Origin: Clostridia bacterium
GTDB taxonomy: Bacteria > Bacillota > Clostridia > Christensenellales > CAG-917
NCBI GenBank assembly: GCA_900754695.1
Contig: CAAEDU010000088.1
Span: forward strand, 1 to 12,961
Direction of reading: 5' to 3'
Length of the DNA: 12,961 nucleotides
The translations under genes were made by a program, and so were the position numbers. The notes under the pieces are model-generated. The model searched no databases and was not told where the DNA came from. It saw only the letters and a list, made by a program, of their open reading frames with translations. Positions 5,903-12,961 of this stretch are shown here, piece after piece; position 1 is the stretch's first letter; each line of letters opens with the position of its first letter.

Positions 5903-6673
5903 ATGAAGGTCTTCGGCGACTACCATATGCACACCCGCGCGAGCGACGGCAGAGGCACCGTCCTCGACAAGGCGCGCCGCGCCGCGGAGCTCGGTCTTGA
6001 AGAGATCGCCATTGCCGACCACGGGACGGGGAGCTTGCTTTTCCACCAGACGGAGAGAAAGTTCCGAGCACAGCAGAGGGAGATCGCCCGAGCAAACGAT
6101 GAGTGCGGAGTCCGAGTGCTCTCCGGGATAGAGGCGAGCATCACGGGGGAGAGCGGTCTCATCGACGTCCCCGCAAGCATCGTCGAAAAGTGCGACGTGC
6201 TGACCGTAGGCTTCCACCGTTTTTTGCAGCCGAGGTATGTCGCGGCGGCGCCGAAGTTCCTCCTCGTCAACGGGTGGGGGAGCGGGAAAGCGCGCGCGGA
6301 GAAGGAACTTATCGAGCTCAACACCCGCGCATGGCTCGCCGCGATGGAGCGCTATCCCGTGGATGTGCTGTGTCACATCGGACACCGCGCCGCGGTGGAC
6401 GTCGGGGTCATCGCCCGCGCCGCCGCCGAGAAAGGGATATACATCGAACTCAACGAGAAACACATCGACGCTCTCGAAGGGAGCGCGGAGGTGCTTGCCG
6501 CATCCGGGGCGGAGTTAATCTTGGGCTCGGACGCGCATTCCACCGCGGATGTCGGGGTCTTCCCCTCCGTCCTCGAATTTTTGAGACGGCACGGTATTGC
6601 GGAAGAGAGGGTGTGCGGCATCGGCAAAAAGCCGGTGTTCCGCCCGAAAAATGGGTTCAACCTCACAAAATGA
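5903..6673 (+). CDS. PHP-domain metal-dependent phosphoesterase
   Basis: A 256-residue PHP (polymerase and histidinol phosphatase) fold protein. Metal ligands expected for the family are all visible: DYHMH (6-10), ADHG (38-41), E78 in SGIEASI, H105, CHIGH (157-161) and SDAH (209-212). The closest recognisable relatives are YcdX-like phosphatases; the substrate cannot be stated. The start at 5903 gives the typical N-terminus MKVFGDYHMHTRASDG with GGGAG seven bases upstream. An in-frame ATG at 5819 follows GGAGG by only three bases and would add 28 mostly basic residues unlike the family, so it is less likely. In relatives a PHP gene often sits between murB and rapZ-yvcK-whiA; here whiA follows directly, its ribosome site (GGAG at 6675-6678) lying just past the PHP stop codon. 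Confidence 0.88.
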   Translation: MKVFGDYHMHTRASDGRGTVLDKARRAAELGLEEIAIADHGTGSLLFHQTERKFRAQQREIARANDECGVRVLSGIEASITGESGLIDVPASIVEKCDVLTVGFHRFLQPRYVAAAPKFLLVNGWGSGKARAEKELIELNTRAWLAAMERYPVDVLCHIGHRAAVDVGVIARAAAEKGIYIELNEKHIDALEGSAEVLAASGAELILGSDAHSTADVGVFPSVLEFLRRHGIAEERVCGIGKKPVFRPKNGFNLTK

Positions 6674-6683
6674 CGGAGTAAAC

Positions 6684-7634
6684 ATGGCTTCTTTCAAAGA
6701 CGATGCAGAAAGGGAACTTCTCACCGTACTGCCCGACGACGCGCGTCTGGTGCGTGCGTTCCTGTCCGCCGCGGCGAAGCAGGGCGGTTTTCTGCACCTG
6801 GTCGGCAAGCGCAAAAACCTCGTCTTCGTGCTGTCGTCCTATGAGGAGTGTCTTGCGGTGGTGAAGCTGCTGCGCGTCCTCTATCCCACCGAGTTCGAGA
6901 TCTCCGCCGAGCACGTCAAGTCCGGGATGAAGAAGGGCAGCACCGCGTTTTCCGTGGCGGTGCCCACGGGTTTCACGGGGCAGGCGGTGGAGGATCTTTC
7001 CCTCGCGGAGGGCGGGGTGCCCGAGTGGGTCGGGCGCGACCGCGCCATGGCGGAGAGCTATCTCAAAGGGCTCTTCCTCGTGTGCGGGAGCGTGTACGTC
7101 CCCTCCCTCGAAAGCGAGGAGGAGAAGAGAGAGGGCTATCATTTCGAGTTCGCGGTGGACGGAGAAGGTTATGCCGAGGAGCTTGCCGCGCTCATCGCGG
7201 GCTTCGGGGTGCAGGTGAAGAGGAGCGAACGCGGAGCGGCGAGCCTCGTCTACATCAAGGACAAGGATGAGATCCTTTCCATGCTCGCGGTGCTGGGGCT
7301 CGCGGACAGCGCGCTGAGGCTCAGGGGCATCATCAACGAGCGCGAGACCGCAAACAGCATCAACCGCGCAATCATCTGCGAGACGGCGAACCTCGACAAG
7401 ACTTACGCCGCCGCATCCCGCCGTCTGATGGAGATCGGCGCCATCGAGGAGAGCGTGGGGCTTGAAAGTCTCACTCCCGCGCTCCGCGACACCGCCAACG
7501 CGAGGCTGGAATATCCGCAGGCGAGCATGAGCGAGCTTGCCGATATCCTCGGCGTGAGCAAGAGCTGCCTCAATCACCGCCTGCGCAAACTCTCCGAGAT
7601 CGCGCGGGAGAACGGTTTTTCGGAAGAAGAGTGA
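6684..7634 (+). CDS. whiA: DNA-binding protein WhiA
   Basis: A 316-residue WhiA homologue. The family combines a LAGLIDADG homing-endonuclease-like domain that has lost nuclease activity with a C-terminal helix-turn-helix. It acts in sporulation septation in actinomycetes and in cell division and metabolism in Bacillota. Visible signatures are the N-terminal FKDDAERELL, the KGLFLVCGSVYVPS stretch (usually GCFLSRGSV), EGYHFEF, INERETANSINRAI (usually N-R-x-N-C/E-x-AN-x-x-K) and the HTH at about 281-303 (SMSELADILGVSKSCLNHRLRKL). The ATG at 6684 is preceded by GGAG with a five-base gap and lies ten bases after the PHP stop, so translation is probably coupled. dnaE follows after 31 bases. The usual partners rapZ and yvcK are absent from this cluster. 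Confidence 0.95.
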   Translation: MASFKDDAERELLTVLPDDARLVRAFLSAAAKQGGFLHLVGKRKNLVFVLSSYEECLAVVKLLRVLYPTEFEISAEHVKSGMKKGSTAFSVAVPTGFTGQAVEDLSLAEGGVPEWVGRDRAMAESYLKGLFLVCGSVYVPSLESEEEKREGYHFEFAVDGEGYAEELAALIAGFGVQVKRSERGAASLVYIKDKDEILSMLAVLGLADSALRLRGIINERETANSINRAIICETANLDKTYAAASRRLMEIGAIEESVGLESLTPALRDTANARLEYPQASMSELADILGVSKSCLNHRLRKLSEIARENGFSEEE

Positions 7635-7665
7635 GACGCAAAGGAAGAGAAGAAGAGAGGAGAAT

Positions 7666-10600
7666 ATGAGCGATTTCGTACACCTTCACGTACACAGCGA
7701 ATACAGCTTGCTGGACGGCGCGATAAGGCTGGATCAACTGGTGCTCTCCGACAAGGAGCAGGACAAGACGGAGCACGTCTCGCCGCTGGTCAACGCCCTG
7801 AAAGAGATGGGGATGACGGCGTGCGCCATCACCGACCACGGCAATCTCTACGGCGTGCACACCTTTGTCACGGCGATGCGCAAGGCGGGGCTGAAGCCCA
7901 TCATCGGCAGCGAGTTCTACGTCGCGGACGACCTTCACGTCAAGACGCCCGAGACCATGCACCGCCGCGACCACCTCATCCTGCTCGCCAAAAACCAGAC
8001 GGGATATAAGAATCTGATGAAGCTCTCCACCATCTCTTTCGTGGACGGCTTCTATGTCAAACCGAGGATAGACCTCGACACTCTCGCGCAATATTCCGAG
8101 GGCCTCATCTGCTGCTCGGCGTGCCTTGCGGGGCGCATCCCGCAGCTTCTTCTGAAGAACGATTTCGATGGCGCGAAGGAATACGCGCTGCGCCTGAAAG
8201 GCATGTTCGCCGAGGGCGACTTCTACATCGAACTGCAGGATCACGGGCTTGAGGAGCAGAAACGCATCCTTAAACCCCTTGTTTCGCTGGCAAGAGAGAT
8301 CGGCGTCAAAGTGGTCGCCACCAACGACGCGCACTATCTCAAGCGCACGGACGCGGACACGCAGGACACCATGATGTGCATCACCCTGCAATGCAAAAAG
8401 ACGGATCCCGTCGGCGTGCGCTTCTCAAACGACGAGTTCTATCTCAAAAGCGGCGAGGAGATGGAGCGCCTCTTCGACTGGATCCCCGAGGCGATCGCGA
8501 GCACAAAAGAGATCGCGGACAAGGTGGACGGCGACTATTTCGTCGTCAAGTATAAAAAGACTTTCATCCCGCATTACGAGAACGACGACATGAACGGCAG
8601 GGACGCCAAGGCGTATCTGCACGACCTCGCGTGGGAGAGGATACACCGCCGCTTCGACGTCATCACGCCGGAGATCGAGGAGAGGCTGAACTACGAGCTC
8701 GGCGTCATCGACCGCTGCGGTTTCAACGACTACTTCCTCATCGTCTGGGACTTCGTCAACGCGGCGAAGAGCAGGGGCATCCCCGTGGGGCCCGGGCGAG
8801 GGAGCGGCGTCGGGAGCCTTGTCGCCTACGCCATCGGCATCACGGACGTCGACCCGCTGCGGTACAGCCTGCTGTTTGAGAGGTTCCTCTCCGAGGAGCG
8901 CGTGTCCATGCCGGACTTCGACATCGACTTCTGTTTCGTGCGCCGTCCCGAGGTCATCGAATACGTGGTGGAGAAATACGGCGCGCCCAATGTGGCGCAG
9001 ATCATCGCCTATTCCACAATGAGCGCGAAGGCGGCGGTGAAGGACGTCGCGCGCGTTTATGACGTACCCTACACGGACTCCAACAACTGGGTGAAGGACA
9101 TCCCCGTGGGCAAGGTGCTCTTGCGGCAATGTCTCACCCCCGGCAGCAGCATGTATTCGGAGGAGTTCGCGACGCTCTACCGCACCAATCCCACCGCGAA
9201 AAAGGTGGTGGACACCGCCATACAGCTCGAGGGCATGCCCCGACAGACCTCCATGCACGCGGCGGGCGTCGTCATCTGCGGCGATCCCATCGTGGAGCAC
9301 GTCCCCCTCTCCCGCAACGGCAACGACATCACCACGCAGTTCGACAAGAACATGGTGGAGGCGCAGGGACTGCTCAAGATGGACTTCCTCGGGCTCAAGA
9401 CCCTCACGGACATCAACGAGGCGGTCAAGTATATCAAAGAGGACAAGGGCGTGGAGGTGGACTTCGGCAAGCTTGGGTATGAAGACCCCAACGTCTACGC
9501 ACTCATCGCGGGCGGGGACTGCGAGGCGGTGTTCCAGCTCGAAGGCGGCGGCATGAAGAAGTTCATGATGCAGCTCCAGCCCACCAACCTCGAGGACGTC
9601 ATGGCGGGCATCTCGATGTACCGTCCCGGTCCCATGCAGTTCCTCGATCTCTTCATACAGGGCAAGAGGGATCCCTCGTCCGTGCACTACGCGCATCCGC
9701 TTCTTAAATCGGTGTTGGAGAACACCTACGGCTGCATCGTCTATCAGGAGCAGGTCATGCAGATCGCGCAGAAGATCGCGGGCTATTCCTTCGGCGGCGC
9801 GGACATCATGAGGCGAAGCATCGCCAAAAAGAAGCTGGACGTCCTCATGCAGCAGAAGGAGATCTTCATCAACGGCGGCGTCCTCGAGGACGACATCACC
9901 CACAAGCAGATCCCGGGCGCCGTGAAGAACGGCGTCGCGAAAGAGATCGCGGAGGAGCTGTTCGAGCAGATCCTGAAATTCGCGAGCTATGCTTTCAACA
10001 AATCGCACGCGGCGGCTTATTCCGTGGTGTCCTATCAGACGGCGTGGCTGAAATGCTATTATCCCACCCACTTCATCACCGCGGTCATCAACAACCGCAT
10101 CACCAACGCGGACGAAGTCAAGCACTACATCAACTATCTTCGCCGCACGGGGGTGAAGATCCTGGCGCCCGACATCAACCGCTCCAAGAAAGTTTTCTCC
10201 ATCGAGAACGACAATGTACGTTACGGCTTGATGGGCATCAAGAACGTGGGCGAGCAGGCGATGGAATACGTCCTCGGCGAGCGCGAGCGCGGGGGAGCTT
10301 TCTCCGACCTGCGCGACTTCCTCGAGCGCTGTGCGGGGCAGGTCAACAAGCGCATGGTGGAGAGCCTCATCAAGGGCGGCGCATTCGACTGTTTCGGCAA
10401 GACGCGCGCGACGCTGATGGCGTCCTACGAGCGCATCATGGACGCCGTCGCCACGGACAGGAAAAACCAGGTGGAAGGGCAGCTCTCCCTCTTTGACGAG
10501 CTCATCGAGGACGTGACGGTGAAATATACCGAGCTGCCGGAATATGACCTCATGCACATCCTCGCGGGCGAAAAAGAGGTGCTCGGGATGTATGTCAGCG

Positions 10601-11232
10601 GGCATCCCCTCGACAACTATACGGACACCCACCGCGAGTTCAACTTCGAGACTTCCATGCTCTACACAAAGGAGTATGACGAAAACGGCGACGAGGTCGC
10701 CGTGCTCAACCGCGCGCTCACGGGCAGGAATGTCTGCATGGGCTGCATCGTCGAGTCCCACGAGCGCAAGATGACGGGCAAACAGCAGCGTTTCGCCGTG
10801 GGCAGGCTGGAGGACAGAGAGGGGAGCATAGAGTTCTCCATGTTCCCGCGCGCCTATGAGAGTTATGGTTCTCTCCTCGAGGCGGACGTCCCCGTCAAGG
10901 CTTACGGCAGGCTGGACCTCAGGGACGAGAGTGAGCCCAAGATCTCCCTCGAGCGCCTCGAAGTGTGGGAAAACGGCGCGAAGAAGCGCGCCGACGTCAC
11001 CCGCTCCGGGGTCATCTACGTTTTGGTGGAGGACCCCGCCGTCACCAAGATAGTCACGGGGCTGCTCGCCATGTTCCCGGGAGACGTCCCCGTCCGCGCG
11101 CAGATGAAGAATGCGGACGGCAGGATGTGCCTGAGAGAATTCAAGCAGAAGGTCGCCCCGGACGAGGAGCTGCTGCGCCGCATCGCAAATCTCGTCGGCG
11201 AGGACAAAGTGCGCTACGACCGCTCGAAATGA
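7666..11232 (+). CDS. dnaE: DNA polymerase III alpha subunit
   Basis: A 1188-residue DnaE-type replicative polymerase. The N-terminal PHP domain begins FVHLHVHSEYSLLDG, with H6, H8 and H10 and the TDHGN motif (56-60), plus NDAHYL further on. The metal-binding set looks intact, unlike E. coli DnaE, so it may bind metal and have exonuclease activity. The catalytic aspartates are D419 and D421 (MPDFDIDF) and D573 (KMDFLGLKTLT). Also visible are GPGRGSGVGSL in the palm, SMYRPGPM and the FNKSHAAAYS finger motif, a helix-hairpin-helix region, a clamp-binding pentapeptide QLSLF (939-943) and an OB-fold from about 1020. The start has AGGAG at 7658-7662, three bases from the ATG. It is the last gene of the PHP-whiA-dnaE unit. 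No terminator is visible before the pfkA promoter, so read-through into pfkA is possible. Confidence 0.97.
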   Translation: MSDFVHLHVHSEYSLLDGAIRLDQLVLSDKEQDKTEHVSPLVNALKEMGMTACAITDHGNLYGVHTFVTAMRKAGLKPIIGSEFYVADDLHVKTPETMHRRDHLILLAKNQTGYKNLMKLSTISFVDGFYVKPRIDLDTLAQYSEGLICCSACLAGRIPQLLLKNDFDGAKEYALRLKGMFAEGDFYIELQDHGLEEQKRILKPLVSLAREIGVKVVATNDAHYLKRTDADTQDTMMCITLQCKKTDPVGVRFSNDEFYLKSGEEMERLFDWIPEAIASTKEIADKVDGDYFVVKYKKTFIPHYENDDMNGRDAKAYLHDLAWERIHRRFDVITPEIEERLNYELGVIDRCGFNDYFLIVWDFVNAAKSRGIPVGPGRGSGVGSLVAYAIGITDVDPLRYSLLFERFLSEERVSMPDFDIDFCFVRRPEVIEYVVEKYGAPNVAQIIAYSTMSAKAAVKDVARVYDVPYTDSNNWVKDIPVGKVLLRQCLTPGSSMYSEEFATLYRTNPTAKKVVDTAIQLEGMPRQTSMHAAGVVICGDPIVEHVPLSRNGNDITTQFDKNMVEAQGLLKMDFLGLKTLTDINEAVKYIKEDKGVEVDFGKLGYEDPNVYALIAGGDCEAVFQLEGGGMKKFMMQLQPTNLEDVMAGISMYRPGPMQFLDLFIQGKRDPSSVHYAHPLLKSVLENTYGCIVYQEQVMQIAQKIAGYSFGGADIMRRSIAKKKLDVLMQQKEIFINGGVLEDDITHKQIPGAVKNGVAKEIAEELFEQILKFASYAFNKSHAAAYSVVSYQTAWLKCYYPTHFITAVINNRITNADEVKHYINYLRRTGVKILAPDINRSKKVFSIENDNVRYGLMGIKNVGEQAMEYVLGERERGGAFSDLRDFLERCAGQVNKRMVESLIKGGAFDCFGKTRATLMASYERIMDAVATDRKNQVEGQLSLFDELIEDVTVKYTELPEYDLMHILAGEKEVLGMYVSGHPLDNYTDTHREFNFETSMLYTKEYDENGDEVAVLNRALTGRNVCMGCIVESHERKMTGKQQRFAVGRLEDREGSIEFSMFPRAYESYGSLLEADVPVKAYGRLDLRDESEPKISLERLEVWENGAKKRADVTRSGVIYVLVEDPAVTKIVTGLLAMFPGDVPVRAQMKNADGRMCLREFKQKVAPDEELLRRIANLVGEDKVRYDRSK

Positions 11233-11244
11233 ACGGAAAATTGC

Positions 11245-11273
11245 TTTACAATTCAACTTTCCGCGGATATAAT
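11245..11273 (+). promoter_or_regulatory. Strong pfkA promoter
   Basis: TTTACA (11245-11250, one mismatch to TTGACA), a spacer of exactly 17 bases and a perfect TATAAT (11268-11273). It starts 12 bases after the dnaE stop codon. The predicted start is near 11280, leaving a leader of about 105 bases. Confidence 0.85.
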
Positions 11274-11329
11274 AGACCAAGATACACGCGCGCGTTGCCT
11301 GCTTATTCGCACACACGCACGCGAGTGTC

Positions 11330-11379
11330 CGCGGCAGCCAAGGCGCCGCGATAGGATTAAACGGGGACATCCCCGGAGG
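11330..11379 (+). promoter_or_regulatory. pfkA leader: two hairpins ending at the ribosome binding site
   Basis: CGCGGC (11330-11335) pairs with GCCGCG (11345-11350), and CGGGG (11362-11366) pairs with CCCCG (11371-11375) around an ACAT loop. The second stem abuts and shares its last G with the Shine-Dalgarno GGAGG (11375-11379), five bases before the ATG. This could tune initiation, but no known riboswitch is recognised. Confidence 0.45.
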
Positions 11380-11384
11380 TTAAT

Positions 11385-12374
11385 ATGGCAAAGAATGCAT
11401 CCAAACAGACCAAGAAACTCGCGATTTTGACCAGCGGCGGCGATTCGTCCGGCATGAACGCCTGCATCAGGACGGCTGTCCGCTACGCCCTCAACAAGGG
11501 TTATGAAGTGTACGGCGTGCGTCACGGCTATGTCGGCATGATCGAGGACGACATCATCGAGATGCCCTACGGTTCCGTCTCCAACTGCGTCCACACCGGC
11601 GGCACTATCCTCCGCACGGGCAGAACGGACGATTTCAAAAAGCCCGAGGTCGTTCAGGCTGCTGCGCAGAACCTCCTGAAGCGCGGCATCAACAACCTCA
11701 TCGTCATCGGCGGCGACGGCTCCTTCCACGGGGTGTCCGATCTGCATCAGCTCACCGACCTCAACGTCATCGGCATCCCCGGCACCATCGACAACGACAT
11801 GGGATATACCGACTACACCATCGGTTTCGACACCGCGTGCAACACCGTGCTCGACGCCATGCTCAAGCTCCGCGACACCATCACCTCTCATGACAGGATC
11901 ATGATCCTCGAAGTCATGGGCAGACACTGCGGCGACATCGCGCTGAAGACCGCTCTCGCGGGCGGCGCGGAATATGTCATCCTCCCCGAGGCTCCCACCG
12001 ACGTCGACGCCATCGCGGCAAGCGTCAAGAAGGGCTTCGACAAGGGCAAGACTTCCACCATCATCGTCCTCGCCGAGGGCAGGAACGACCTCAAGGACGA
12101 ACTCAGAGAGAAGGTGAAAGCCTCCACCGGCAGGACGGTCAACCACGTTGCGCTCAGCTACATCCAGCGCGGCGGCACCCCCTCCATGTTCGACCGAGTC
12201 CTTGCCAGCCGTCTGGCAGCCCGCGCCGTCGAACTCATCGAGTGCGGTCAGAGCGGCAGAGTGGTCGGCGTCAAAGGCAGCGACATCATCGACGTCAACG
12301 TCATCGAAGCGCTGAAAGCGAAGAAGAATTTTGATGATAGTCTGTTCGCTCTTGCCACCACAATAAGCAAATAA
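11385..12374 (+). CDS. pfkA: ATP-dependent 6-phosphofructokinase
   Basis: A 329-residue phosphofructokinase that converts fructose 6-phosphate to fructose 1,6-bisphosphate, the committed glycolytic step. Motifs: LTSGGDSSGMNA (15-26; usually GGDAPGMNA), RTGR (77-80), VIGGDGSFHG (107-116), IPGTIDNDM (131-139) with the catalytic aspartate D136, and MGRHCGDIAL (178-187) for sugar-phosphate binding. G112 in GGDGS and G133 in PGTIDND are the residues expected for ATP use; pyrophosphate-dependent enzymes usually have Asp and Lys there. The length is about ten residues above the usual ~320, from an N-terminal extension (MAKNASKQTK). The start has GGAGG at a five-base gap. It is monocistronic by its own promoter and terminator. 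dnaE next to pfkA is a common order in Bacillota. Confidence 0.97.
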   Translation: MAKNASKQTKKLAILTSGGDSSGMNACIRTAVRYALNKGYEVYGVRHGYVGMIEDDIIEMPYGSVSNCVHTGGTILRTGRTDDFKKPEVVQAAAQNLLKRGINNLIVIGGDGSFHGVSDLHQLTDLNVIGIPGTIDNDMGYTDYTIGFDTACNTVLDAMLKLRDTITSHDRIMILEVMGRHCGDIALKTALAGGAEYVILPEAPTDVDAIAASVKKGFDKGKTSTIIVLAEGRNDLKDELREKVKASTGRTVNHVALSYIQRGGTPSMFDRVLASRLAARAVELIECGQSGRVVGVKGSDIIDVNVIEALKAKKNFDDSLFALATTISK

Positions 12375-12401
12375 AAGGCGTCATTCGGCGCAAAACTTTG
12401 T

Positions 12402-12437
12402 CAAAGCCACCGTCAAACGGTGGCTTTGCTATTTTTA
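12402..12437 (+). terminator. Intrinsic terminator of pfkA
   Basis: CAAAGCCACCGT (12402-12413) pairs perfectly with ACGGTGGCTTTG (12417-12428) across a CAA loop and is followed by CTATTTTTA. On the minus strand the same hairpin, followed by a weaker T-containing stretch, faces the 3' end of copy C and could end that transcript too. Confidence 0.93.
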
Positions 12438-12450
12438 TATGCCCGCTCTA

Positions 12451-12833
12451 AGTTCGCGTCGTGCTCGGAGAGTGTAAAACCAGCCGACGTCCTTTGGCAG
12501 GGGAGTTATTGTCCCCCACCTCCCCTACGGGACTCCTCCCCCACTCGGAATAGAGTTCGCTCCTCCTAAAATGCGGTACTAACTTTTTCATAAAGGCGCA
12601 AACCGCGTCTTTATGAAAACACCTCTCGAAAAAAGTTGAAGTCTCGCACTCACATAACCAAGCGGCGAACAGTACTTACTGAGCGTCGCTCGTGGGGCGA
12701 GGAGGGCGACTCGACGCGCACGAGCGACGTCTCTACTTAATTTCTCGTCTAGCTTGCGAGATCGCAGATTCGCGCCGCGACTTTCAAGCGCGGGCGCAAG
12801 ACGCCCGCGGTGAAAGTTTGGCTTTGCGGCGCG
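12451..12833 (-). ncRNA. Large structured non-coding element, copy C (diverged, minus strand)
   Basis: Read on the minus strand it has the same order of stems as copies A and B with widely different bases. P1 12833-12826/12778-12771 (identical octamers); P2 ACTTTC/GAAAGT 12817-12812/12785-12780; P3 12809-12802/12796-12789 with a TCTTG loop; P4 CGTCGCTCGTG/CACGAGCGACG 12729-12719/12694-12684, extended by GAG/CTC; P5 GTTCGC/GCGAAC 12670-12665/12560-12555; P6 12649-12645/12575-12571; an added AT-rich hairpin at 12619-12609/12595-12585; and P8 with GGAGGAGT in the loop. The tract CGCTTGGTTATGT (12665-12653) matches copy A exactly. The 3' end points toward the pfkA terminator. Reading frames across it encode nothing recognisable. 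Confidence 0.75.
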
Positions 12834-12940
12834 TAGTTCCGTCTCCGAAAGAGAGACGTCGTGCTCAAATACACCCGCTCGGAGTGCGCGGTAGACCGTC
12901 TCCGAAAGAGTGTACGGCGTTCTCAAAGACGCTTCGAATA
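12834..12940 (-). repeat. Two ~58-nt hairpin units upstream of copy C
   Basis: On the minus strand the words AACGCCG (12921-12915) and CACGACG (12863-12857) are 58 bases apart, each followed by CTCTTTCGGAGACGG. Unit 1 forms a 9-bp stem with two G-T pairs, CGTCTTTGA (12931-12923) with TCGGAGACG (12905-12897). Unit 2 forms CGTCTC/GAGACG. The last unit ends GGAACTACG, the same junction into P1 as in copy B. The array probably continues beyond the window edge. Confidence 0.65.
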
Positions 12941-12961
12941 ACTGTACATCGCAAATGTGCC

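Noticed and set aside
5803..6000. A short frame starting at GTG 5803 (MRAEAYDLFAAVERMF) in the PHP leader
   Set aside because: It looks protein-like at first but then continues as an out-of-frame shadow of the PHP gene and has no ribosome site.
8425..11370. A 981-codon minus-strand frame opposite dnaE
   Set aside because: It is a GC-rich antisense shadow of dnaE, with no recognisable domain and the low-complexity Asp/Val/His/Leu composition typical of such shadows.
12588..12926. A 112-codon open frame on the minus strand across copy C and its repeat array
   Set aside because: It contains peptide words such as FEHDVSLSETELRAA that echo translations of the B array (HEHDGSISKTELRAA), but the corresponding frame in B is broken by stop codons and the units are 58 or 65 bases apart, so no frame is kept. 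The similarity follows from the nucleotide repeat.

Overview
The window looks like chromosomal DNA from a GC-rich, low-copy-gene region of a Clostridia-like member of the Bacillota. The evidence is the combination of hprK (HPr kinase/phosphorylase), whiA, uvrC, murB, a PHP phosphoesterase, dnaE and pfkA in one neighbourhood. The exact lineage cannot be fixed by eye; an uncultured gut clade such as Christensenellales is a guess.

Layout: (1) 1-349 holds copy A of a large structured non-coding element. (2) 477-1071, minus strand: an ArsR-type regulator and a small membrane protein. (3) 1195-4069: uvrC-hprK, ended by an intrinsic terminator. (4) 4201-4750: an array of ~58-nt hairpin repeats leading into copy B of the element. 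(5) 4793-5710: murB. (6) 5903-11232: PHP phosphoesterase-whiA-dnaE, probably one operon. (7) 11385-12374: pfkA, with a near-consensus promoter and a strong terminator. (8) 12451-12940, minus strand: copy C of the element with its own upstream repeat array.

The genes are housekeeping: excision repair (uvrC), carbon-catabolite signalling (hprK), peptidoglycan precursor synthesis (murB), cell-division-linked regulation (whiA), replication (dnaE) and glycolysis (pfkA). Three of them (arsR-like, uvrC, murB) have a -10 hexamer 5-6 nt before the start codon, which predicts leaderless mRNAs.

The main discovery is the element present three times (A and B on plus, C on minus). All three copies can be folded into the same order of stems although the paired sequences differ. 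Stem P2 is ACTTGC/GCAAGT in A, GCGTTC/GAACGC in B and ACTTTC/GAAAGT in C. Stem P4 is GGCACGGGC/GCCCGTGCC in A and B but CGTCGCTCGTG/CACGAGCGACG in C. Such compensatory change argues for selection on a folded RNA (or on folded single-stranded DNA of a mobile element). I do not recognise it as a known RNA family. In B and C it is preceded by tandem ~58-nt hairpin units.
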